Assembly: GCA_035292885.1 (NCBI GenBank)
Contig: DATDPG010000045.1
Coordinates: 1-37,207 of the forward strand
DNA: 37,207 nt
Reading direction: 5' to 3'
Origin: Bdellovibrionota bacterium
Lineage (GTDB): Bacteria > Bdellovibrionota_G > JALEGL01 > DATDPG01
Part shown: piece by piece, positions 1 to 6,587 of the stretch
How the letters are laid out: every line of letters starts with the position of its first letter
How positions within the stretch are numbered: the stretch's first letter is position 1
Position numbers and translations under genes: made by a program
Notes under the pieces: generated by a model
Told to the model about the DNA's origin: nothing
Seen by the model: only the letters and a program-made list of their open reading frames with translations
Databases searched by the model: none

Positions 1-1
1 T

Positions 2-376
2 CGAGAGTGGAAAGAAACGGGAACCAATGGGCCGCTCGTCTTTCACATGGAGGGCGAGCCGATGCGGTACAACGCGGTTCAAAGCGCTTATAAGAAAGCG
101 TTTCGCGCGTTGAAACTCCCTGTTCGGTCCACGCACGTTCTGCGGCATTCGTTCGCAACGATCTACGCGGATCAGACGAACGACATCCGAGCGACGCAAG
201 CGGCGATGGGACACAAAGATCTCCGCGTCACGCAGCACTACGCGAAGGTCGCCGAAAAGAACCAACGCAAAGCGATTCACGATTTTGCGTTCGGGAGAAA
301 GAAGACGACCGATGAAAGTCCGCCACCAGTGGCGAGCAATGTCATTCCTCTGGTGATCAAAAAGCAAACCGCCTAA
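2..376 (+). CDS. Tyrosine recombinase/integrase, C-terminal part (cut by left window edge)
   Basis: The reading frame is open from the first bases of the window, so the gene starts further left. The visible part is the C-terminal catalytic half of a phage-type integrase. It has the box II motif HVLRHSFAT, with the H-x-x-R catalytic residues, then GHKDLRVTQHYAK, with the last catalytic histidine and the tyrosine nucleophile in HYAK. The first catalytic arginine would lie outside the window. A basic and proline-rich tail follows the tyrosine. The gene ends 77 bp from the 3' end of ssrA, a classical integration target for such enzymes, so it probably belongs to an integrated element lying to the left. 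It was found by motif only and the subfamily is not assigned. Confidence 0.9.
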   Translation, partial: REWKETGTNGPLVFHMEGEPMRYNAVQSAYKKAFRALKLPVRSTHVLRHSFATIYADQTNDIRATQAAMGHKDLRVTQHYAKVAEKNQRKAIHDFAFGRKKTTDESPPPVASNVIPLVIKKQTA

Positions 377-381
377 GTCCG

Positions 382-400
382 GTTACTAAAAGTTACTAAA
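382..400 (+). repeat. Short tandem repeat between integrase and ssrA, possible integrase arm site
   Basis: Two copies of GTTACTAAA lie at 382-390 and 392-400, one helical turn apart, just after the integrase stop and about 50 bp from the 3' end of ssrA. Integrases often bind short direct repeats next to the att core, so arm-type sites are a possible role. Two 9-mers are weak evidence. Confidence 0.35.
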
Positions 401-406
401 CGCCCA

Positions 407-439
407 CTTCGAAAGAAAAATCCCGCGTCATTCCGCGGG
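407..439 (-). terminator. Rho-independent terminator of ssrA
   Basis: Read on the minus strand, CCCGCG and CGCGGG form a 6-bp G/C stem (422-427 with 434-439) around a 6-nt loop. ATTTTTCTTTC follows at once. It lies about 14 bp beyond the 3' end of the tmRNA in the right direction. On the plus strand the hairpin has no T-tract, so it is not a terminator for the integrase. Confidence 0.8.
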
Positions 440-452
440 GTTGAAACGCAAT

Positions 453-801
453 TGGTGGAGGCGGGGGGATTTGAACCCCCGTCCGAAAACCACTCCCGAA
501 AAGTCCCTACACGCTTAGTTCGTGATTTGTTTTAACGTCAGAAACTCCCGCGAACAGGATTTTCCTCGGCGAGCCTGAGAAGTGTTTCACGGATCGTTAT
601 TCAGGCGCTCCGACCCGCTACCCTGCTTTTTAACGTCCTTTTTAGCTAGCAGGTGTCGCTAAATCAGACGGGCTGCTTATTAAGCTGCCATTGCTAGTTC
701 AGCATTGCCGAATAGCTTTTTTCTACCTTTTTTACGAGGCCAGGTAGAAACCTCGGCGTGCGACTTTACGTTCACGGTTTCCGTCGAAACCTGTCGCCCC
801 C
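453..801 (-). ncRNA. ssrA: Transfer-messenger RNA (tmRNA)
   Basis: The 3' end on the minus strand carries a T-arm (GGGGG, TTCAAAT, CCCCC) followed by acceptor strand CGCCTCC, A and an encoded CCA ending at 453. The 5' acceptor strand GGGGGCG begins at 801 and pairs with it, and the typical tmRNA start ACAGGTTTCGACGG follows. The length of 349 nt is normal for a one-piece tmRNA. An internal open frame ends in Leu-Ala-Met-Ala-Ala and a double stop. tmRNA with SmpB rescues stalled ribosomes and tags the unfinished protein for proteolysis. The gene has its own terminator downstream and a TATACT -10 box just upstream. An integrase gene abuts its 3' end. Confidence 0.95.
680..709 (-). other. tmRNA tag-peptide reading frame (predicted tag GNAELAMAA)
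   Basis: The frame GGC AAT GCT GAA CTA GCA ATG GCA GCT TAA runs from 709 to 680. The resume codon was chosen because the five bases before it, UAUUC, match the E. coli pattern UAGUC before GCA, including the conserved adenosine four bases upstream. The tag would be Ala (from the charged tmRNA) plus GNAELAMAA. The AMAA end replaces the usual ALAA. The frame is open further upstream, so the resume site is an inference. Confidence 0.65.
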
Positions 802-809
802 TGCCCCTC

Positions 810-815
810 AGTATA
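810..815 (-). promoter_or_regulatory. -10 box of the ssrA promoter
   Basis: TATACT on the minus strand lies 8 bp upstream of the first tmRNA base at 801, the right distance for a sigma70 promoter starting at the mature 5' end or very near it. I see no good -35 box 16-18 bp further upstream. Confidence 0.5.
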
Positions 816-833
816 CCGGGTTTCGCGAAAAGC

Positions 834-861
834 TTGATTCGAGAATGTTTTTGGGTATTGT
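834..861 (+). promoter_or_regulatory. Candidate promoter for the lysine-rich protein gene
   Basis: TTGATT (834-839) and TATTGT (856-861) are separated by 16 bp, about 60 bp upstream of the ATG at 921. Both boxes deviate from consensus. It is the best match in the 120-bp divergent gap. Confidence 0.35.
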
Positions 862-920
862 TACGCCCGTCTCGTGGAAGCGATCGAAACGTCTTTAAAT
901 TCAAATAGTTAGAGGTAGGT

Positions 921-1439
921 ATGGCGAAGAAAAGAAAGAGAGCTAAGAAACGAGTTGCCAAGAAAAGAACGCGATCCTCGAAAAAGCGTCCCATGAGGAA
1001 AAAGACGCGGGCGAAGTCGCGAACGAAGCGCGTCGCTCGAAGACAGATGAAAGCGAAAGGTCGCGCAAAGAAGGGTTCTGCGCGCAAAGCGAAGTCGGTG
1101 AAAAAAGCGGCACCTCGGACGAATAGACCCGCCGTATCCACTCTAACCACTCCCAGGCCGTCATTTGCCGGCGTCGGAATGGCCGGTGCGACTTCCACCG
1201 GCGCGGTTACCGGAGCTGCCGAACGTACGGCGACCAAGCCTTCTTTCCGCCGACCGGCGAAAAAGGTGTACGACGACTTCGACACTTCGCGGAAAGAGCT
1301 GGAAGATGAATACGCGGCGGGCGATGAGGAAGAAAACGACTTCATGGGCGAAGAAGAAAAGGACGAACTCGAGGAAGAGGAGTTGGACGAAGAAGCAGAG
1401 ACGGTCGGTCACAGCCCCCTTGTGCGAGAGGAAGAGTAA
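921..1439 (+). CDS. Lysine/arginine-rich protein with acidic tail (histone H1-like composition)
   Basis: This is a 172-residue protein with extreme charge segregation. Residues 1-75 are mostly Lys, Arg and Ala, with repeated KK/KR runs (start MAKKRKRAKKRVAKKR). Residues 76-115 form a low-complexity Pro/Thr/Ala/Gly linker. Residues 118-172 are strongly acidic with runs of Glu and Asp. The basic half resembles histone H1-like and AlgP/HC1-type nucleoid proteins, so nucleic-acid binding is plausible. The acidic tail could act as a self-masking or chaperone-like segment. I recognise no named family. The ATG has AGAGGTAGGT just upstream. The 3' end overlaps the likely start of the kinase gene by 20 bp, suggesting co-translation. 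Confidence 0.75.
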   Translation: MAKKRKRAKKRVAKKRTRSSKKRPMRKKTRAKSRTKRVARRQMKAKGRAKKGSARKAKSVKKAAPRTNRPAVSTLTTPRPSFAGVGMAGATSTGAVTGAAERTATKPSFRRPAKKVYDDFDTSRKELEDEYAAGDEEENDFMGEEEKDELEEEELDEEAETVGHSPLVREEE

Positions 1440-1995
1440 TCTTCGGATCGTCGGCCTGACGGGAAGAAACGCCTCCGGCAAGGGGGAAATTGCCCGAATT
1501 CTTCGGGAACAGGGTTACGTCTATCGATCGTTGTCCGATATTTTGCGCGAAGAAGCGACCGTCCGAAACCTACCGGCATCTCGCGAAATTTTGATCTCTC
1601 TCGGCAAAGAACTTCGAGAAAAGGAAGGGCCCGGCACACTGGCCATCCGCACGCTGGCTCATCTTTCAATTGGCAATTACGTCATCGACTCCATCCGGAG
1701 TCCCGAAGAGATTCGGAACCTCAGAGACACGGGACACTTTCTTCTGCTGGGTGTCGACGCCCCGATTGAGATTCGTTTTCAACGAGCTACCCAAAGAGGC
1801 CGAATGGAAAATGCGCGGACCCTTCAAGAGTTTCAGGAAATGGAAAATCGCGAGCGTTCCGACAATCCGTTTTCACAGCAACTCGATCATTGTATGGAGA
1901 TGGTCGACGAACTGATTCTCAACGACACAACCCTGACCGATCTTAAGCGCAAGGTGCGGGGCATACTCCAAAAACACCGATTCCCGTCGAATTGA
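1420..1995 (+). CDS. Small P-loop kinase, dephospho-CoA/nucleotide kinase-like
   Basis: The protein of about 191 residues begins with a hydrophobic strand and a P-loop (GLTGRNASGKGE). A Ser-Asp-containing helix (YRSLSDILREE) and VIDSIRSPEEIRNLR follow, then a VDAP strand, RFQRATQRGR and an Asn-Asp lid-like end. This order resembles dephospho-CoA kinase-like and related nucleotide kinases, including the P-loop domain found in front of some deoxycytidylate deaminases. The substrate cannot be read from the sequence. The best start is TTG at 1420 inside the end of the upstream gene. The frame is open further upstream, but that part is a shadow of the lysine-rich gene. No strong ribosome-binding site is seen, so translation is probably coupled. 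Confidence 0.8.
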   Translation: MCERKSNLRIVGLTGRNASGKGEIARILREQGYVYRSLSDILREEATVRNLPASREILISLGKELREKEGPGTLAIRTLAHLSIGNYVIDSIRSPEEIRNLRDTGHFLLLGVDAPIEIRFQRATQRGRMENARTLQEFQEMENRERSDNPFSQQLDHCMEMVDELILNDTTLTDLKRKVRGILQKHRFPSN

Positions 1996-1999
1996 GGAA

Positions 2000-4114
2000 T
2001 TATTCGAAGAAATTCTTCACGGACTGGGGTTCGACGTCTTCCACGTCGAGAATGATCGAGGTTCCAAATGTCTGTCCCGTAACTCCGACATCCGGTTTTT
2101 TTTGAATTCGCGGCCGATATCCCGATTTATCGCTCCCGCAAGTCAGGCCGATAAGTGCAACCATTGCGATCAACACCAGTCGCGGCGCCAGCCTTCGCCG
2201 AATCGCTCCAAGGAACATGCCCAAAGCCAACAGAGACAAGGCCAACGACCAACCGGCCGAAGCTGAAACATTATACGAGACAAGGTAGGTGCGCGTGGCG
2301 CCGGGCGGAAAAAACTCGTCCATTCCGGAAAAAGAGATCTTGCGGGAAACGATATCAATCGCCGCGGCTGTCGAGAGTAATCGATCGGACGAGCCGATTG
2401 CTCCGTCGCCGTCGGAATCCTCAAAGAGCGTAGCTCCAGTTAGCAAGGAAAAGTCGCCCGTGCCGTTGTCCGTCAACTCGAGGCTCCTCAGACGGAAGGT
2501 GTCGCCCGCCGCTGTGAGAACGCGATTCATCACGGTGATGTCACCCGAACCCGAGGTCACTACGCCGGTGTCGGCGTTCTTGATACTGAACTTGGGGGTT
2601 ACCCCGTTCACCGTGGCCTTCAGTTGAAATGTATTCGTCGTCTTGTCCGCATCGAAGTTGGCCACGAGAAGATGATACGTACAGGGTTTAAGCGGCGGTG
2701 AACTGTTCGCCGTCAGTTCGACGGTTTCATTGCCCGCACCGCCCTGCTGCGCGAACTCGGCCTGTTGAGTTTCGCCCGAGGTACTCACCAATGGAGCCGC
2801 CGTCGAATCGACCGGCAAGGAAAATTCCTGATCGCACCGACCGAAAAGGTCCAGATCGATACTCTCCGCCGTCGTCAATTCAAATTTGACCGACGTGGCC
2901 CCTTCCGGAACGGTGATGAAATATTCCAGCTCCGGATAGAAGTCGTCCTGATCCCCGCTCCCGGTGTACGTCAACGCCGTTTTCCCGTCCACGGTTTGTC
3001 CTGAAATGAGGCGGCCATCTTCATTAAGAGTCACGTTGATATCCGGAGTCGTGCTCCCCTCTTGCACCGCCACGGCCGACGATGAATCTTTTGTATCCGT
3101 CGACGGATCGAAACTTTCGCCCGATCCGCTGTAAAACTCCGTCACGACAAAAGGGGGATCCGGTTGGAAGAAATTGATGGCCAGCATGACCGGCTCGATC
3201 TGCACGGTATATTCGCCCGTCGCAAGATTACCGCATGTGTATTCGCCCTGGTCGGTCAAAAAGAAATCCGACAACCACGAAACGGCTGCGGCCCGAGGAT
3301 TGTCCGACTTTCGGCAAATGACGTTAACGGCCCGAACGCCGCTGCCGTCACGTCGAAGAATCCGGCCGGTAATTTTTCCCCGCTGCGCGAATTGTGCGGA
3401 GGGGTATAACATCGCCAAAGAAAATTGATCGTCCAGTTCGAGCGATTCAAACTGCGCGGCATCGTCCACAAGAATCGGGAACATCGTGGGGATGACGTAA
3501 TCATTCCCTGCGTCGCTATCCAGCGCCTCCTCCATATTAAATTGAACGTGGGCAAGATTGAGCATGTGGCCGAATTCGTGCGTCATCGTGGCCGCCGTCC
3601 GCGTCGAGGAAGCGATCTTTCCGTTCAACAAGGCCACGCCCTCCGTGATCGCCATCGTGTTGTCGTCCAAGGCTCCCGGAGAAGAAAAACCCAACGTTTT
3701 TCCCCCTTGCGTTTGACCGAACAGAGCTTCAAAGATTTCGCCGGTGTCGTCGAAGATGACGGCGGTTTGACCGTTCCCCGGCGTTCGAAGCGCGCCGGTG
3801 GACGAGTCGAGCGTGACGTAATCCAAGTAATTGGAGATGTTTACATCTTCCGAAAGAGAGCCGCCGTTGACAAAATCCGTGGTTGCGACGGTCACGTTCT
3901 TCCATTTCGTAAACGCGGTGTCGACGATGTTCGTAGCTTCCGCATTGCTGATAGTCCCTAAACCTCCTTGGTCAACCAGATACGTGATGGGGTTGGGAAA
4001 GATCTTCCACGTGTACGGCGTACCGTCTTTATGATCGAGAAATCCGGCCGCCCATCCGTGGGACTGAATCAGAACGGAAAGCAAGGAGCCGGCGGCTGCG
4101 AACCATTTCCTCAT
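2000..4114 (-). CDS. Exported matrixin-type zinc metalloprotease with PPC-like domain and C-terminal membrane anchor
   Basis: The 704-residue protein starts with a signal peptide (MRKWFAAAGSLLSVLIQ). The catalytic domain carries THEFGHMLNLAH near residue 179, the metzincin zinc site HExxHxxxxxH. The usual Gly at the eighth position is Asn. A carboxypeptidase-regulatory-like beta domain follows at about 245-330, then a PPC-like domain (about 360-490, with DQDDFYPELEYFITVPEG) and further beta-rich sequence. Two hydrophobic segments at about 622-660, split by RRRLAPR, form a C-terminal membrane anchor, followed by a 42-residue tail. The ATG at 4114 was chosen over an upstream start because it begins the signal peptide and overlaps the stop of the previous gene as ATGA. 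The role is probably surface or periplasmic proteolysis; the target is unknown. Confidence 0.85.
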   Translation of the reverse strand: MRKWFAAAGSLLSVLIQSHGWAAGFLDHKDGTPYTWKIFPNPITYLVDQGGLGTISNAEATNIVDTAFTKWKNVTVATTDFVNGGSLSEDVNISNYLDYVTLDSSTGALRTPGNGQTAVIFDDTGEIFEALFGQTQGGKTLGFSSPGALDDNTMAITEGVALLNGKIASSTRTAATMTHEFGHMLNLAHVQFNMEEALDSDAGNDYVIPTMFPILVDDAAQFESLELDDQFSLAMLYPSAQFAQRGKITGRILRRDGSGVRAVNVICRKSDNPRAAAVSWLSDFFLTDQGEYTCGNLATGEYTVQIEPVMLAINFFQPDPPFVVTEFYSGSGESFDPSTDTKDSSSAVAVQEGSTTPDINVTLNEDGRLISGQTVDGKTALTYTGSGDQDDFYPELEYFITVPEGATSVKFELTTAESIDLDLFGRCDQEFSLPVDSTAAPLVSTSGETQQAEFAQQGGAGNETVELTANSSPPLKPCTYHLLVANFDADKTTNTFQLKATVNGVTPKFSIKNADTGVVTSGSGDITVMNRVLTAAGDTFRLRSLELTDNGTGDFSLLTGATLFEDSDGDGAIGSSDRLLSTAAAIDIVSRKISFSGMDEFFPPGATRTYLVSYNVSASAGWSLALSLLALGMFLGAIRRRLAPRLVLIAMVALIGLTCGSDKSGYRPRIQKKPDVGVTGQTFGTSIILDVEDVEPQSVKNFFE

Positions 4115-4722
4115 GGACTCACGCCTCGATGAAGTTCCACCAACTGACGCAAATCGGACCACGCAAGCCTCACAGGCTGCTTCGACGTAATCCTCGCAGA
4201 GATCTTGGCGGCAAATTCAGCGGTCTTCTTATCCTGGAGTCGATCAAAAAGCCCTCGGTTCCCGAATTCGTTGCGGAGTAAAGATTTATCCAGATTCCCC
4301 GGTTTGCTGATCATTCGGAACACTCCCTGGCCGAAACCCACGGGACTCGCAAAGCCGATGGAACTTTTGGCGGGCAGGAATACAACCACTCGCTCTCCGA
4401 GCCGGAAATGAGGAAGCGTCCCGATCGGCATCACGTTTCCGCTGGACGTCTGGATCGCCAATTGGCGCACGACGACGTCTTTGCCGGAAGGTCCCTTTAA
4501 ACGTTCCTCCACGTGAATCCGCGCCACCGAGGCTGGAAGTTTGTGGAACGCGGCTTTTTCCGTGGTTACCGAAACCACCGTGCCCAAAACGATCGACTCA
4601 GCCCCATCCGTTATTTCCTCGATATTCATGGGTAGCGTCAACGTGGCTCCCGCTGGCGACAGACGGAGCATCAGGGAAACTGAGCTTACGCAGAGAAAGA
4701 TCAAAATTTTTCCTTTCACCAT
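4111..4722 (-). CDS. Secreted protein of unknown function, encoded with matrixin-type protease
   Basis: The protein of about 203 residues has an N-terminal signal peptide (MVKGKILIFLCVSSVSLML, then RLSPAGA). A beta-rich domain follows, with EEITDGAESIVLGTVVSV, HVEERLKGPSGKDVVVRQL and GERVVVFLPAKS. These motifs fit the small exported proteins found next to matrixin-like proteases in delta-type bacteria, but I cannot name a characterised member. The start at 4722 is backed by AGGAGG nine bases upstream. The frame is open further up, but that part has no export signal. The gene overlaps the preceding SH3 gene by 7 bp and the protease gene by 4 bp, so the three products are probably made together. 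It could be a protease partner or inhibitor, which is inference from position only. Confidence 0.75.
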   Translation of the reverse strand: MVKGKILIFLCVSSVSLMLRLSPAGATLTLPMNIEEITDGAESIVLGTVVSVTTEKAAFHKLPASVARIHVEERLKGPSGKDVVVRQLAIQTSSGNVMPIGTLPHFRLGERVVVFLPAKSSIGFASPVGFGQGVFRMISKPGNLDKSLLRNEFGNRGLFDRLQDKKTAEFAAKISARITSKQPVRLAWSDLRQLVELHRGVSP

Positions 4723-5783
4723 CGGAATTTTCCTCCTAGAAGGGCCTGCCCTCGAACAAACCAGGGAACGCCTTCTGTGGCATACGGAGAAACTTCGGCG
4801 GAAACCGGTTCCATGTACCACGAAAATCCATCGCTCATTCGATATTCGAATCGAAGAGCGATGAGGGCGGCCACAGCAATGAACGACCGGTCGTTTCCAT
4901 AATAATAGTCCAGCAGCGCTCCGACCCGTGGGATCATCTCCAGTCTTCCCCAGCGTCGGGCCAAGATCGCCAAGTCGACTCCGCCCTGAATATCCGAAAA
5001 TCCACCCCCCATCGCGTAGGAAAACGGGACCCCCACCGTAACCTTCGGAGCGACCTGATGCTCATAAGCCGCGCCGATCCGAAACTGCGTCGTTCCATAC
5101 CGATGAATATTAAAAACCGGACCAAGTCCAAGACGAAGATTCTGATCGCCTCCCTCGACCGCCGAAGCCGTTGCTGTCGCGGGTTCGGTCGTCGGCTCCC
5201 TCGGACCCACGACGGCCGAATTTGGCCTCGCCGGTACCTCGGCTGAAATTCCTGTTGCGTGTGCAACAGCCGCCTTGGAATTCGATTTCCCTTCCGTATC
5301 CAAGCGAACCAGCGGCTTCTCAATCCATCCCTCCCCCACCGATCCATCCAAATACTCGAGACGCAGCCGGTACCATTCCTTGTTCTGGGAAAGGACTTGA
5401 ACGCGGTCCCCTTCCTTGAACTTCGTCAGCACATTCGCTTCGATATCTGGAGCCTTTCGAACCATCGCTCGACGCCCCACAACCGTTCCGGAGTAGGTTT
5501 TCTTCTTTCCGACGGTATCTTCGGGTCGCACAAGTTTTTGCACGAGAATCGCGCCTGCTTCCACCCATCCGGTCCGTTCCTCCATATTTTTCGTGTAACG
5601 GACGAAGTACCGGGTGCCCTGTTTTCCGTACACGCGCACCTTCTCTCCCTTCAATAGACTGGCCAGGGGGAAATAACTTGTGTCAAAACTGCTGAACACT
5701 TGTACGGAGGAGGCTTGAACGATGCCTTCCCGATAAACATCGGCTGCATGAGCGGACCCGAACTCGGCCGAGACCGCCAGCAA
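4716..5783 (-). CDS. Exported SH3-domain protein with outer-membrane beta-barrel-like C-terminus
   Basis: The protein has two bacterial SH3-like domains (about residues 20-80 and 97-160, the second with AMVRKAPDIEANVLTKFKEG and WYRLRLEYLDGSVGEGWIE). A low-complexity linker follows, then a region from about residue 215 to the end with alternating Gly/aromatic strands, ending in GGKFRW. A terminal aromatic residue is typical of beta-barrels. It may tie the cell wall to the outer membrane. The start is a problem. The only conventional in-frame start is TTG at 5783, which leaves a signal peptide with no basic N-region (MLAVSAEFGSAHA). In-frame codons back to CTG at 5822 add LFGHSRTFVTLAFL, which would complete a normal signal peptide. 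A stop lies just above. It is the first gene of a three-gene operon. Confidence 0.8.
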   Translation of the reverse strand: MLAVSAEFGSAHAADVYREGIVQASSVQVFSSFDTSYFPLASLLKGEKVRVYGKQGTRYFVRYTKNMEERTGWVEAGAILVQKLVRPEDTVGKKKTYSGTVVGRRAMVRKAPDIEANVLTKFKEGDRVQVLSQNKEWYRLRLEYLDGSVGEGWIEKPLVRLDTEGKSNSKAAVAHATGISAEVPARPNSAVVGPREPTTEPATATASAVEGGDQNLRLGLGPVFNIHRYGTTQFRIGAAYEHQVAPKVTVGVPFSYAMGGGFSDIQGGVDLAILARRWGRLEMIPRVGALLDYYYGNDRSFIAVAALIALRFEYRMSDGFSWYMEPVSAEVSPYATEGVPWFVRGQALLGGKFRW

Positions 5784-5831
5784 GAACGCTAAAGTTACAA
5801 ATGTCCGAGAATGGCCGAACAGGATTGAGAT

Positions 5832-5861
5832 ATCTTACGGTCGCCCGATGGATCTGTCCAA
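5832..5861 (-). promoter_or_regulatory. Candidate promoter of the SH3/secreted protein/protease operon
   Basis: On the minus strand TTGGAC (5861-5856) and TAAGAT (5837-5832) are 18 bp apart. Transcription would begin near 5825, only a few bases before the in-frame CTG at 5822, giving an almost leaderless message, or about 40 nt before the TTG at 5783. Confidence 0.5.
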
Positions 5862-5874
5862 CCCTCCGAAATAG

Positions 5875-5903
5875 TTTACAGATTTCGGATCCCTTTCTAT
5901 ACT
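5875..5903 (+). promoter_or_regulatory. sigma70-type promoter of the DUF2914 lipoprotein gene
   Basis: TTTACA (5875-5880) and TATACT (5898-5903) are separated by exactly 17 bp, about 40 bp upstream of the GTG start at 5944. Both boxes are one base away from consensus. Confidence 0.65.
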
Positions 5904-5943
5904 TCCGGAAGGTCGATCTTTTCTTTAGCGAGGTGAATCTACC

Positions 5944-6444
5944 GTGAGAAAACTTTGGAATATTTTGGTTTTGGTGGTTCTGGTCCCCTTTCTTTCCCAT
6001 TGCGCCAAGCAAGGAAAGTCCGTAACTCCTTCCCCTGCCCCTGAGAAAAAGGAAACAATCGTCGGAAAAACTGCGGAAAAGAAGGCGGTTACCGAAAAAG
6101 CTGAAGAGAAGAAATCGGCGGACGGTCTCCATATTCTCGAGGCTGTCGTTTGCCGGTCTATTGAAAATCGCGCGCCGGTCGGTACATCGAACGCGTTCCC
6201 CGCTGATGTTGGACGTCTGTATGTGTTCACCAAGCTAGCCACGACCGAGAGCGACTCGTCCATCATGCATGTCTGGTATTTTGGGAATAAAGAGGTAGGC
6301 ACGGTTAAGCTTCCGGTTCGCGGACCTCAGTGGCGAACGTACAGCTCGAAAACCGTCAACCCGTCGCAAAAGGGAGAGTGGCGGGTCGAGGTGAAAACAG
6401 CCAACGACCATCTGCTCGAGAGCGTGAGCTTCAAAGTCGAGTAA
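5944..6444 (+). CDS. DUF2914-domain lipoprotein
   Basis: The 166-residue protein has a lipoprotein signal (MRKLWNILVL... with lipobox LSHC, Cys20). A charged, Lys/Glu/Ala-rich tether covers about residues 35-60. A C-terminal domain follows, with AVVCRSIENRAPVG, VGRLYVFTKLAT, IMHVWYFGNKEVGTVKLPV, WRTYSSKTV and GEWRVEVKTA. This pattern is the DUF2914 family, whose function is not known. The long tether would place the domain in the periplasm. The start is GTG, with GAGGTGA about seven bases upstream. The domain call is firm from the WRTYSSK/GEWRVEV signature. Confidence 0.85.
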   Translation: MRKLWNILVLVVLVPFLSHCAKQGKSVTPSPAPEKKETIVGKTAEKKAVTEKAEEKKSADGLHILEAVVCRSIENRAPVGTSNAFPADVGRLYVFTKLATTESDSSIMHVWYFGNKEVGTVKLPVRGPQWRTYSSKTVNPSQKGEWRVEVKTANDHLLESVSFKVE

Positions 6445-6587
6445 ATTCTTGGATTCGGGCTGCGTACGGAGGCTCCGGCGCCCCACTGTGCTGAAGTTGG
6501 GCGTGTCCAAAAACGCAACTCCTTGACAATATTAGGAATCTTGTCCTGCGTAGAGCGGCACGCTTCTTGGACTTTGGGATTATCACC

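Noticed and set aside
680-1345. A 221-codon minus-strand frame covering the tmRNA and the lysine-rich gene
   Set aside because: It is the tmRNA tag frame extended by chance across the antisense of a compositionally biased gene.
6523-6551. TTGACA before the galactose-binding-like lipoprotein gene
   Set aside because: The -35 is perfect, but no -10 box lies at 16-18 bp, so it is not listed as a promoter.
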